64,000 nt of DNA. Origin: Cyclina sinensis (taxonomy: Eukaryota > Mollusca > Bivalvia > Venerida > Veneridae). The notes under the pieces are model-generated. The model was not told where the DNA came from, ran no database searches, and saw only the letters and a program-made list of their open reading frames with translations. Below, piece by piece: positions 1 to 11,687 of this stretch. The translations under genes were made by a program, and so were the position numbers. The stretch covers positions 23,873,929 to 23,937,928 of the forward strand of contig JAAONU010000006.1 in the NCBI GenBank assembly GCA_012932295.1, read 5' to 3'. How positions within the stretch are numbered: position 1 is the stretch's first letter; each line of letters starts with the position of its first letter.

Positions 1-202
1 CTCAGAAACTCTCGTCATCTTAATCCAATGAAAATCGTGCTATTTATACCTTGTTACTTAATATAGAAATGACATATGTATTTATTTACCAGCCGTGGTG
101 CAACACCTAAAACTATATAATAGAAATCGTTGTGCAATCCCGAAATATTCCGCCTTTTGGCGGCATCTTGGACGGTTGTTGAAAATTCTAGAGTAGTCAG
201 TC

Positions 203-621
203 ATGTGTTGTGCAGTAGCGTATCCTAATTTGTCCCGGAAAATGGGCATGGCAGCCGGACAAGTTCTCCATTACGCGTTGCCAACGAAAACGCCTAAAAC
301 GAAAGTAGGAAGTTTCATGTTGCCAGGCAGAAACACTCGAGAAACTGGAGGTACAGTAATTACGTTATTCATTGACTTTTTACCGAGATTTCATAATTAT
401 TAGTAGTGAATAACTGTTTTGTCCTCTATAGGTTGTCTTTTTAACTCGCGAGGGGCTATTTTCTTATATTTTACATATCTCACAAGATGTTTTCTAGAAT
501 AATATTATGTTTTATCTGGGTAACAGCATATACCTTATCATTCTGTTAAACTAGGTCTCAGGTTTAACTGTCTAGTGTGAACAATATTTCCTCATGGGAA
601 AACTGATGGTTTATTTTTATT

Positions 622-664
<43 letters not shown>

Positions 665-1651
665 TTAGAAAGTAAAGAACAGCTGAAGACAGACAACAAA
701 AACACAGAAACGATATCCGAAGCGATTTCCACCGTAGAATCTACAAGTAAAACAACAGATAAGAAAAAGAAGAAAAAATGGGCATCTGTCCCCCTGACAG
801 ACCTGGGCTTTAATTTATCACTGTTTCCTAGACCTACACGGCCGGAACTTATTGACCCCGAGGAGGAGGCGAGGATTATAGAAAAAATAGAAACCGAGAT
901 CGAAGAATACGACAGCACTGTAGAAAAGTATCGTGATTTCGATTCTACAGAGACTGAATTATTTGAAGGAAATTGCAAGAAAAGAGATAAGCTTGCCCGG
1001 CCTGATCGTGACAGAAAGATCAGAAAGGCTGGGCGACAGGTGAAGGACAAATACTGCACCAGTGTTAAAAATAACAAAGGACGTAAAAAGTTATTCATTC
1101 ACCATCGCCTATTTAAATTAATCAATATAGAAATTCAACGCTTAACTCACTACTTACCTTCACAATCAAGCTACAGAAACGTTGATGTAAGATCTAATAA
1201 AAGTTCTGATGAAACAAAATCAAGATTAAAACCGTACTCATCTATCCCAGCTAATAATAACAGCAGACCAGCCCCAGTTCAAAACTTGCGCTTTGCTCTA
1301 CAGAAGACAAATGCTGCCCCGGACTTGGAGACAGACCTTGTCAATGTTTTAATAAATTTACAACACCGGGAACTGACTCCCGAGGACTATGATCTTTTGC
1401 TGCGATTAGACGAAACTGTTGCACCAAAAACAATTGACAAATCTGTACTAGACAACTTTAAAACTGACACAGTCGATGGAAATAGTGTAGGTGATATATG
1501 CCCGGTCTGTATGGACGCGTATGTAATTGGACAAAACAGAAAGTTTTTACCTTGTAACCATGTCTTTCACGCTAATTGTATTGATATGTGGTTAGAAAAC
1601 GCTTCCAGAAATTGTCCTATAGATGGTTTACCTATTGACGATGGATCATGA
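203..1651 (+). CDS. RING-H2 zinc-finger protein, putative E3 ubiquitin ligase (2 exons)
   Basis: Two coding exons, 203-350 and 669-1651, join in phase (148 nt plus 983 nt) to give 376 residues. The first exon ends at a GTACAG donor and the second begins after a TTATTAG acceptor. The C-terminus carries a RING-H2 finger: CPVC, then CNHVFH, then HANC, ending in NCPID. Known of the family: RING fingers bind two zinc ions and recruit E2 enzymes for ubiquitin transfer. The expected last cysteine is aspartate here, as in RBX1, where Asp also binds zinc. Before the RING is a conserved-looking stretch (ELTPEDYDLLLRLDE, then VAPKT). The middle third is basic, low in complexity and rich in Lys, Glu and Ser/Thr. 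No signal peptide or membrane segment is seen. The substrate is unknown and I cannot name an orthologue. The start is the first ATG in the open frame after a short leader. Confidence 0.75.
611..668 (+). repeat. (TTTA)n microsatellite forming the intron 3' end
   Basis: About 14 TTTA units run directly into the TTATTAG acceptor of the RING gene's second exon, so the repeat supplies the pyrimidine-rich tract. Confidence 0.9.
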
Positions 1652-1997
1652 CAAGAACAAAAGTAATCTTAAGTTTGAAATTTTCAAGGCAAAATTTGAA
1701 AACTGTACGTTTCTAGCTTTGAAGCTTGCTGACAAACAGTTGAAGTTTCACATTGAAAATGCTCAGTACGCTCTTCTACGCAGACATGTGAATTCTAGAA
1801 TATTCAATGTGTCCAGTTAAGATGTAGGCCTTATTTTTGACGTTTACGTTGAAGAAGAGAGGGGATTTGATTGACTTGGACAGGATGACACAGGTTGAAA
1901 TTCTAGATTTCATTCTTTCGAGCTGCTTCGTTAGCCATTGTCATGACATATTTTCTTCTTCATTTAATGAAGAAATTTGTTATGTTCTTTTTATTCA

Positions 1998-2003
1998 AAT
2001 AAA
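1998..2003 (+). other. Poly(A) signal AATAAA of the RING gene
   Basis: Canonical AATAAA about 350 nt after the RING gene stop codon and the first good signal downstream. The intervening sequence is AT-rich 3' UTR with no further coding signature. Confidence 0.5.
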
Positions 2004-3847
2004 ACTGAAAACAATACATCTCAGAGTTCTGTATGCCTTTCGTTTGAGTGTGCCTTATCATGAAATACCTGGATTTGATTTATACCAAAAAAGTATTTTT
2101 TATATATATATATTTTTTTTTTTGGGGGGGGGGGTAAACATTTTAGAGGTTGTGTAGTGCTAGCCATTGATATGTAGCCACATAAATGTTAAATTTGGTT
2201 CGTTTTAAAATTTATTTCAAAAGTTGTCCAATTTAAAAGAAAAATCGATTGTAAAGAAACCAAATCCCTATCTTTAAATTTGTTTAACTACGACTGTAAA
2301 GAAAGTTCTCAAGATATCAGTCGCTCTCCAGACATATTACCACTTATCGTGAATCTAGTCTCATATGAAAGCAATGCATGACATACTTTTATCACTATAT
2401 TCCAATTACAAACTGGGATGACCTGTGCACGAACCACCAGTCGCTTATGCCCAAAGCACATATGTAGTGATTCAAATTATTGTCGGGGCAGATCAGTGGT
2501 CCTATGGTAACGCACAGGATTTGACATCCAGAGGTCACAGGTCCGATCCACCGCTTTCCCAATAAAAAAACTAATTGCTTATAGGATGAAACTTGAAACT
2601 GAGGTCTCGTTTATCAGCGCTGTATTCTGAGCAATTAAAATAACCAGGACCGTCATTGGAAGCGGATGCCTTTTGTTTCATGCACTGACTCCCACAATCT
2701 TAATCTGCAAGGGGCCTTGGTCATACTGGAATCGTGTTTCCAACAAGTAGATAGAATCGGTGCACTGTCGAATCATTTCAACAAAATGAAGGTCCGCTAA
2801 TCGAGGTAAATTTTCTCTAACCAGTCATCACCTAATGATCCAGTAAGGGAAATTCTTAAGAGAGGTCGTGTTTTAGGGATAGAGTGTCGTTCTTCTACGT
2901 GTCCTACAGGTTCAAATCCCGTCTGGAACGATGCAAAAACATTCTTTAGCTGTAAGTACTGATTGCATTTCAATGAGCAGCCAACTTCCTCTCGCGAACT
3001 AAAAGTTTGTTCGATGAATTCCTGCCAGTGATCTTTTAACAACTTGTCTGAAGCAGTTAACTTGGTAAGAGAGTGTTTTTTTTTCTATGTGCACACTTCA
3101 TCTTCTGATTTGCTTGATCGAATGCAGATAGCTTTCTGACTGGCAAAATGACATGTAACACAGGTTGATCATTCAGAAAAAATGCAACCAAATGCTACGT
3201 AGATGGGGTTAATTGAAAGAAAATAAAGTGCAGTTTGGTTTAGTGTTGAGTTAAACCGGTCCCGTCTTATAGTTACATGTATATCAGGTAGACAGATGAG
3301 CAGTTCACTTTCCTGTGAAGAACCAGTACTAGAAACCTTTTCACAAAAAATATTCATCATCGAAACTCATGACCTTCAATCACACAGAGGTTTTAACTGA
3401 TTTACAACCACTCGATCAGGAGACAATACTTAAGTAAAAACTAAAAACTTGTTCTTACTGTATGCTGCCAGCCAGAAGGGTTTCTGTACAAACACTTCTG
3501 ACCAAACACAGAATCACGAGTGTGTTTTTCCAGAACTGACATAGTTCATTTCTAAAAGCAAAATATGTGACACTGTATCAGATTTGACCAAAAATTTAAA
3601 CTATACCCTGATCTGGCTGTTTAACACGAAAATACAAAAGTATTAAGTAATAAATCGTATTCTTTCAATTTTCTCATACATATATTTTAGCATTCATCTC
3701 ACTCGAAATAAAACAATCAGAACAACTTTTACAGATTAAATTCAAATCGTTTTCATCACTATCATCATCGTCATCACATTTTCTTCTTCCTATTATCATA
3801 AATCAGGACAAAAAAACCCAATGTACATGTGTCTTTTGTATTTCCGG
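2004..3847. other. Intergenic region between the RING gene and the SelJ 3' end
   Basis: No gene is recognised. The stretch holds a T-run followed by a G-run near 2113-2134, a tRNA-headed repeat at 2482-2554, and otherwise AT-rich sequence. Short open frames here have no family resemblance or splice support. The end near 3680 may belong to the 3' UTR of the minus-strand gene, which has an AATATA hexamer (minus strand) at 3681-3686. Confidence 0.5.
2482..2554 (+). repeat. tRNA-derived SINE head (degenerate)
   Basis: A tRNA-like block with a box A-like segment (GGTCCTATGGTAACGC) and a box B-like segment (CAGGTCCGATCC) at normal tRNA spacing. The stems are not intact, so it is a SINE head or tRNA relic, not a functional tRNA. 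Confidence 0.5.
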
Positions 3848-3932
3848 TTGACCAAAGGAGGATTGGCCGTCAAACTGCGCCAACTCGTAAAGCTTTACAG
3901 CACAGTTATCATTAGTTCCATACTTTGGACAA
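3848..3932 (-). promoter_or_regulatory. Candidate SECIS element (type I-like) of the selenoprotein J gene
   Basis: On the minus strand this folds as a SECIS. The 5' quartet ATGA-T is at 3912-3908. Helix II pairs 3907-3898 with 3882-3873: ten base pairs, three of them G-U. The 15-nt apical loop (3897-3883) begins T-AAA, supplying the conserved unpaired AA 12 nt after ATGA. The 3' quartet TGAC is at 3872-3869. A lower helix pairs 3923-3932 with 3848-3857 (9 of 10 positions). Known: SECIS elements in the 3' UTR recruit SBP2 and the Sec-specific elongation factor so that UGA is read as selenocysteine. The hairpin lies about 790 nt downstream of the stop of the gene that has an in-frame TGA. I folded it by eye; no energy was calculated. 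Confidence 0.75.
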
Positions 3933-4661
3933 CTGGGCATACCTATACACGTATATTGTTTTTTCTACACAATTGTGACCGTAAAAACAAGGTTAAATAC
4001 AAAATAAAAATAATCATGTACATTTATAAAGCGACATATTTTCTACTCAACTGTAACCGTAAAACTTGGCTAACTACAAAATAAAAATAACCATGTAAAT
4101 TTTCAAAGCGACATAATTATCTTTACATTTAGAGCATTCTGTCTATTCAAAATCAATAGAATGTGAAAGATATTGAGCGGATCATTACCTGACATCAAGG
4201 TGACAGTAAAAAAAATCTTAGTACAACAGATAAACTGAATACTTATATATTACAAATGAACCCCAAAGGAAACTCTTTCGAATATATATTCTTCTTAGAA
4301 ATAACAATTATTTTTCTGCATAACTGTATGTGTGCCCCCTCAATACTTGATAAGCTTTGCTGAACCTCCTCGATATTTGGACGGCCGATTAAAAGGTATT
4401 CGGATTTTGTCGAGATTGACGAGGCTCTTTCGAAAATTTCTCGACTAACCACAAACATTTTAAATAATGGAAGATTCATCCCGAATTGAGGTTTGCATGG
4501 TAGATTCGTATTCTTTCATAAATGCTATTAGTTTATATGTCTTGCGTTACTAATCTATAAATACAGGGGTTATTAAAGATGAAGTCATCGTGATGATTAC
4601 GCGCGAAATGTCAAAAAGCCTAAAAGCAGCTATTACATAATTTATATCCATACGAATTAAT

Positions 4662-4667
4662 TTTATT
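4662..4667 (-). other. Proximal poly(A) signal AATAAA, upstream of the SECIS
   Basis: AATAAA on the minus strand, 54 nt after the SelJ stop codon. Polyadenylation here would leave the SECIS out of the mRNA, so a distal site would be needed for selenocysteine insertion. Confidence 0.4.
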
Positions 4668-4720
4668 ATTTCAGGAGTACAAATATAGTTTGTAATAAAG
4701 GGTTTAAAAATATGAGGTTT

Positions 4721-7700
4721 TTAATCGAGTTTGATCTGCACGAGTTTCTCGGCCAGACTGTAAATCTCCTGGTACCGAAGTGTCTTCTCCTTCCAGCTGT
4801 CCGGGATGCTTGCCAATCCATGCTGAAACAACGAATATACCAACCAGATAACTAATTACCGAACAGATACATAGATATAAATAATTTTCATCTCGTGTTA
4901 ATGATTGTGCTGACCATACACCCACCAAATCCAAAAAACAACAAAATAGCGCAACAAAAGCTGATTGCGTAAAACAGAAAAATACGGACAAGCATATGCC
5001 TTAATCATTCATTTTCTGAAGTCAAACATCAAATCTGTTTGCTAAATATATAGAACAGAGGCTTGTGAGTTTTACAGGGGCGGATACAGAATAGGACCGC
5101 CTGGGGGGCTGACATGAAGGGTAGAACCACATTGGGGTGGGTACGGGAGGGGTGTCCCCTGCCGTTGGTAGGGGTACGGGGGGGCTCCCCCGGAAATTTA
5201 CCTGTTATAAATAAAATGTTTTAACTGTTTACTTGGTCTGCTTGGAAAGTATGCAAGAAGCATTTCAGGTGCAGCTAGTGAAAACTTGGTCAAAGGCTTC
5301 ATTATTAAACAAGTGTAACCATTATTCTATAAGGCATCGACCAAAAGTGATCACTTACCTGCGCAGCAAGGCACGCGCCGATGTAGCCACCACGTGATGC
5401 GTTACAACCTCCAGCACGGAGAGTTGCTTCAACACCAGAACGGTAGTCTTTACCGGAAATCACGCCGTGCACAGCAGACTGAAAAGCTCCCGGGATTACT
5501 GGAAAATAAAGATCCCTTTGCATGTGATGTTCTATCATCATCGATCTAACATTTTTATGTTTAATATATAGAAAAACATAAATTTGATCTTATAAACATA
5601 TTATTCAAAGACCTAAAAATGTGTTGTTGTTGTTTTATTTTTCATTTAGAAAGCACATCATTTATTTATAGCACATCTATGAAACAATTATAGTTTGAAC
5701 AATATGTTTGTTAAAGTACAAATTTCATTCATATTTAATGCAAACATTCCAACTTCGTCATTCATTGTATGCCACCAGACAAGCATCCAAGAATGAGAGT
5801 AAAATAGAATAGACAAAAGCCACTTTTTGCCCTCGACCTTCACATACTAAGTTTTATGTGCAAAATGTAAAAGTCGTGAACGGAAAAACTAATGGAACCT
5901 AGAACAGAGTAATCAATCAATACATATTTGTACATCTAACCTCAGTCAATCCGGAAAGCTCGAGCCGTTTTCACATGTGGCTCGTCCCTTTTCCGGACAA
6001 CTTCTCTGAGAAAGGAAGCTAAAGCTTTATCCAGATCTTGAGCGTTCGCTCTTTTCTGATTGGATAAATCTTCTATCACCCGTTCTACAGCGTCTTCCTT
6101 TATACCATTCAATATGTAGTATTCCAATAACCTAAAAAATAGTTCAATTAAAACAATATTTTATTCAAGAAATAAGCATTTTCAATTATGTTATAAACAG
6201 AACAAGGATCGAATACAAAGCTTCAAACTTATTTTTAACTCTCTCCTTAAACACATTATACTGTAAATATATACAAGTAGTTAATTTGACAGCCCAAATC
6301 CCCTGATTAATCCACATTCTCAGGTCGCAAAATACTAAGAGTGTAGTCGCAACTGACTGTGTGAAACACGTATTGAAGGCTAAAATTGGCGTATTCAGTT
6401 AAACAACGAAACTTGTTTTTAATCAACTGAACAGTCATAGTTACATCATTTCTAGTACAGACCAGTCTAGAAACCGTTCCAGTTTTATTCAGTTTTTACA
6501 CACCATAGTGTATTAGGTAAAATCAGCCGTTTTTCATTCATAGCTGAACAGACGATTGATCAAATCTGCCAAGACGGCTGAGTGACCGGATGACGTTGAC
6601 ACCGGTCTTAAGAATGTCACAATATAAAGTATTCATCCTTAGGATTCAACAAATTGGAATGAAAAAAAAACCCACTTCAAAATGAGAATGCAAGAAAAAG
6701 AACAAAATGAGGAATTTATATTTATAGAAGTGGTTAAATATCAATAGCTTAAAGAATCCGTTCTTGCACGTAGAAATTTCAAAACAGCGCCATTACATAC
6801 CTTGCAGCCGCTAATCCTACAGCTACGCTGGTGTCCGAGTTTTGAGTTGATCGGATCACCTGTTCAGCCTTGTCTAACATCTCAGGCCGGCCGGCATACA
6901 ATGCGACCACAGACACTATCCTCAACGTGCAGTCCATCTGAGCATCTGTTTCTGAACCTATAAATGATATAACATAATGATTTCCACATCGTTTGGTTTA
7001 GAGTTTTTCTCTTGTTCTCTTTAAAGGGGCCTGCCCTACAATTAACCAATGATATACTGCAAGTCTATTTAACTGGATCATTTGCTAAAAGATGATTTTT
7101 TTTCTTTTAGGCATTTATACACTTAGAAAGTGTTCATTTGAACAATATGGTTATATCTACCCAAAAATGGTACTTTTCAGTCAATATCATTCATTAAAAA
7201 AACGGAAAACATGTACAACAGATTTCAGGGTATATCTCTTTAGGATCCAACTATGACATTTATCTTTTGCAAAAAGGCAGACAACATATCTGTTGTTCTC
7301 GAAAATGTCTTGAAACCATCAAAGTTCTCACAAAAAGGTCAGTGTATAATAAAGCTTTCAGACAGAATATTCAGTAACGGTTGTTTAAAAAGCCACAAAT
7401 TCAGTCGAAATCATCATTCAGATGACTTAGTAAGGCTAATGCAAGAGTCCAAGACTTCAGCGAGAATAGCAATTGCATGTTATCAGAGTTATCTCCCCTG
7501 GAAGAACATGTCACCATCTGTTATGTATGATTTCATTGATTTGTCAAAAAGTAAAGTTATTTGAAACATAAACAAGTCTTTTAGATAAGGCATCAGGGAA
7601 GTTAACAGGCATAGCACAGTAATTATGAATTATGACTAAGCTGCAAATCCAAATATAAGTATGATTTCTCGATGTTCCGTTAATGTCAAAGCCCTCGCGG

Positions 7701-9944
7701 GGAAGCAGACTTTTGCGCATCAAAAATATTAGGTCATCTTGGTAGCAACAGAGCCCAATTTTAACATCCTTCTTTGCTGTCTTTGTACATGTCTTTGTTA
7801 GAAGTGTACTCAGATTTACTGTACTGACGCAGTCACACTTATACACGTGTTATGTTTACTACCTGTGGATGGTTTGTCTTCAAGAACATTTCTGATAAAA
7901 TCCTTAATACTGAAATGTCTCCATGGCCCTTCTATAGGATATTTGGTAGATTGTGAAGCATCTGTGAATAAGCAGATAAAATAAGTGTATTTAAACACCA
8001 GTGAGGTCCAACTACATGTAGAGCTACAACAAAAATGCCAAAATGGATGTTTTTATAAACACTCAAAGACAGAACTACAGAAAAATGTCAAATAGAATGT
8101 TTTGTATAGTCGTGCAAAGACAGGACTATGAAAAAATAAATTTATAATTTCTTTAAAAACATGCAATGGACAAACTACATCAATATATAAAACGAAATGC
8201 CAAGGCAGAAATACAGCACAGATTATAACGGAATGTCTTTTTTAAAAAAACGGCAAATGCAGAACTATACGCACAAAAAGTAAAATGAAGTGTGAATAGT
8301 GTAATTAGTGAAATGGAGTGTGAATAGTGTAATTAGTGAAATGGAGTGTGAATCGTGTAAGAAAACGTCTATTAAAGCCTTTGTTTACAATCGACAAGTT
8401 TTAATGTGTTCATCTCTCTTTCTAATGATGGAGAACTTCCAGTTCTTACAAAAAAACATCTTCTTAGAGAACATGAAGGAGAAACAGATAATAAAGGGCT
8501 CATTTACATTCAATAATCTGTTTGTGTTCGACAATGCTTGAACTGCCAAATAAAAGCTTAGACGCAATTGCTCAAGTTATTTAGTTGCTGTATATTTGCA
8601 TGAAATCAGATCATTTTAAAAAGTTAGAAAAGTTTTACCGAAACCTTTTTTGACTTTGTATACAGCATTTGTTGGATTTTCATAGAACGACTTTGGTCCA
8701 AACCATTCAAATGTTGAGTTCTTCAAATGTTCCATATTCAGTCCTGTAAAATGACCCGTAAAAATGGAAATACTTTTAACGAATTTAACGAACGCTGGCT
8801 TATGGCAAATAAAAGTGATAAAGAAACTATGAAATAACAGTGAGTAAATGAAGGCCAATGTTATTTATATTTTTAATGTTGTAATCTTGTAATGCTTTAT
8901 CAGAATGAACACAAAGTACTGAAAATGGAGCCTTCACTGTATACAGCAGTTTGTAAAATCTCAGCAAAGTTTGCCGAAAGAAATCACACATACATGTATA
9001 TGCAACTTTTTTCAGATATATGTTTTCCTTTTTAGGTAAATATTTTAACATTCCTTTACCGCCATTTTCTACTAAAGACTTCAGAATTACAAACGACTGG
9101 TCTCCATAGCAACTCTGACTTCCTAGAGGTAGTTTGTAGAAAGGGTTCGCAGACGGCTCCCAGAATGCAACTTCATCTGCTTCCTTCAACATGGCGTCAA
9201 GCTTCTCCACCTTGTAGTTCCAGTGTATAGGCTGAGCTGTGGAATGGAACGATAATGTGAGCTTACAAAGTAGAGATAAACTGGATAAGCTACAAGACTG
9301 AGCTCTAGACTAGAGTAACGATCCATTTGTCCTTTTACATGTGTGTAAATTTCAGATTGGCTTAAGTTTAGAACATGCATGAAATGGTAGAGTAAATCAC
9401 TTTTTATTCACATTTTCACATAATTTCTGGCTGAGCTTTAAAATATAGACGGAAATCAGAGTCAAATATTCAGCGAAAATCTCGTTACAAAACCATAACA
9501 TCTTTGTACAGGTTTTGTGCATAAACATATGAATATGCCAACACTAGATAAGCAAATGAACGTGTTTGACTTTGTAAGAAGAGCGCGAAACAGACCTATG
9601 AAACAATCAATGAGGGTGTTGCACATCCATCACAGTGATAAACACATAACGGTACTATTATGTAACGAAGTATAATGGTATCAACTATATTTAAACGTAG
9701 AATTTGTATATTTTTATGTGATTTAATGTTATATAGAACAAAACTGTTGTAAAATATATTTTTAGTTGCCAATTTTAAAAAAATGGCTCATTGAATATAT
9801 AGTGCATACATGTAATAACTTTCTTGTTTAATTAATATTTCGGAGAAATATGAAAGTGAAAGTTGCAAACAACATACCTGCAGCATCGGCAACCAGCGCG
9901 CCGACGACGGCGGCAATCCGACGGGATTGCACAGCCGTACTCAT
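4721..9944 (-). CDS. SELENOJ: Selenoprotein J (J1-crystallin / ADP-ribosylglycohydrolase family), 8 exons
   Basis: Exons in transcript order: 9944-9878, 9236-9060, 8743-8639, 7961-7863, 6957-6801, 6131-5941, 5498-5359, 4822-4721. All phases agree; 1038 nt encode 345 residues if the in-frame TGA at 5942-5944 is read as Sec265. J1-crystallin/SelJ signatures appear in order: GALVADAAAQPIHW, FWEPSANPFYKLP, SCYGDQ, IEGPWRH, PGAFQSAVHG, GGYIGACLAAQ, IPDSWKEKT. The family descends from ADP-ribosylglycohydrolases; SelJ is known from ray-finned fish and sea urchin and resembles jellyfish lens J1-crystallins. The last exons, downstream of TGA, are strongly conserved, so TGA is not a normal stop. The C-terminal GGDxD metal motif of active hydrolases reads GGCNASRGG here, suggesting lost or changed catalysis (inference). 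A SECIS-like hairpin lies in the 3' flank. Start: first ATG, followed at once by the conserved N-terminus. Confidence 0.88.
5076..5192. repeat. G-rich interspersed repeat fragment in SelJ intron 7
   Basis: A G-rich island (GGGGCGGATACAGAATAGG followed by several runs of 4-7 G) in otherwise AT-rich intron DNA. It looks like a fragment of an interspersed repeat and could form a quadruplex. No coding content. Confidence 0.4.
5942..5944 (-). other. In-frame TGA, proposed selenocysteine codon (Sec265)
   Basis: TGA is the last full codon of exon 6, with one G left over before a GTTAGA donor. Exon 7 begins TA, completing GTA, and continues in frame as V-I-P-G-A-F-Q. The spliced reading is RID-U-VIPGAFQ, placing Sec just before the PGAFQ motif. 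No alternative GT donor upstream keeps the phase and skips the TGA. Confidence 0.85.
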
Positions 9945-11687
9945 CTTGGTGAAAAACAAAATTCCACCCTCTTGCTCTGGTACTATTTAAACATTAATCC
10001 CCCAATGTCCCAAATTATGTACTACAATCCAGATAGCATGTAACTATTCACTGTGTGCATTGCTACGCGATATTCTAAAATATGCAACGAAACAATTCGA
10101 TGCAAAGTATTGCGAAGCATTTAAGTATTCACTGTGTGTAATGCTACGCGATAGTGTAGGATCAAGGCAATATGTATCCTATTCGGTGTGTAATGCTACA
10201 AGATCAAGGCAATGCAAAATAGAGCAACAGTATAATTATATAGTTTTATACTAGAAATTTTCTGTTTGTATGAGTGCAATACAAGAATTAAAAGAAAAAA
10301 TCTAAACAGACATTTGTCGGAGCGACAATGTTCCAATACACCTAAATTCGCTGTGTTAAATGTTTCAAGACATGTTTCCAAACATCCCGAGGCTTGTGAG
10401 CAAACGTGGAATGACATTTCATTTAGTAAAATTCCTCACTTAAAATGCTTCCTGTGCAAATTATGTCAAACGAATATACTCAGTGTGAGCGTGTGTAAAA
10501 TATATGACTACTCTTCCTCAAAAGTTCTGAATCATTCAACAGTAAATATAAATGCAGTCGTGAGTATGCTCGTTGATAGTTTTGTTGTTTCCCGGTGGAA
10601 GTAATAAGAAAAAAACATACAGAAGTCAGGTTTGCGTACAAAGAGTTAAACAAAACAGATTCTTATATCTGTTCATCTATATGTACAACTGGTGCAAATT
10701 ATGTATTACTAATCGACAATTAACTAATCAATAATCTAAGACACTTTAAACAGCCTGTTTATACATCGCGCAAATCTAAAATTATGACGTGTTAAATGTG
10801 TAGACGTTGGTTTTCGCACAACAAGGCTTACTATTGAAATGCCTCTGATAACACGGCTCATAATTTTATTGATCACAGTAACATGTATTTACTTTATGAA
10901 ATGACCTTATCTGGAATGAAAATGACACAGAAACCCTTGCAAAATGCCATGAGAGTTTAGGTATGTTGGTATTTCTCTGACCTGATTACCCTTTTATCAG
11001 CTGGCTTACTTGTCCACTCACAGTTCAAGTGTCAGATTAATAAAAGGAGAAGGTAAGTTTTGATGTTTCGTAGACACAAATTAATTTTATACTTTTTATT
11101 CCGCTTTATTTAAAGTCTAAATGGTCATTATATTGTGAATTGGTTTTCATACACATTGACAGTCTGTTTTGCTGAAGAGACAACGTTTATTAATTAAGAG
11201 GCAGCTTGTGTCAAGAAACCGGCATTTTTGTTTCAATTTAAAGAAAAAAAAAACAATGTTCATGTTGTCATCAGAGATTTCGCTTTAATCTCCTCTTTAT
11301 TGTTCCTCCGATACAAGAACAACAGTTCATGTGATAATGATTTCTGTAATAGGGGCTGATATGTTAAACTGGCCGTACGACGGGAAAAAAAAGTAAGAAA
11401 GAAAACGTGTGCATTTTGTAGAGTAGACATTCTTAATGTTAGTTCTTTCTTTCTCTTGTTATGTATTCTCGGCATAGAGTTTCTAATATAAACTCTAAAA
11501 TAAGATTAGCTGGACAAAACACTATTGACTGCTTATCATCAAAAGTGGAAACGTGTAAATTTATACAATATGTTTTGCAGCTTTATTTCTTGCTATTCTT
11601 TCGCTGAATTGTTCTAACAAACCAAATTTTAGTTATATAATTTATGTGTATTTACATATATTTTAGATGATGATCTATTTTTCAGCT
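9945..11687. other. Divergent intergenic region between SelJ and EF-hand gene A
   Basis: This separates the minus-strand SelJ start from the plus-strand EF-hand gene, so both promoters should lie here. Short direct repeats (GTGTGTAATGCTACGCGATA and variants) recur at about 10051-10205. A possible 5' UTR exon ends at the donor AAG|GTAAGT near 11052, and an acceptor (TTTTTCAG) stands two bases before the EF-hand ATG. No other gene is recognised. Confidence 0.45.

Noticed and set aside
658..1098. Serine-rich open frame on the minus strand
   Set aside because: It lies opposite the RING gene's second exon, which has a consistent splice and a RING domain; the minus frame is a compositional shadow.
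4561..4620. Another ATGA-containing stretch (minus strand near 4583-4590) as the SECIS
   Set aside because: The ATGA is followed by sequence that cannot form helix II with any nearby NGAN strand; the 3848-3932 hairpin is far better.
5942..5944. TGA as the true stop of the SelJ-like gene
   Set aside because: Two more exons with strong family conservation follow in phase, and a SECIS-like hairpin is present downstream.
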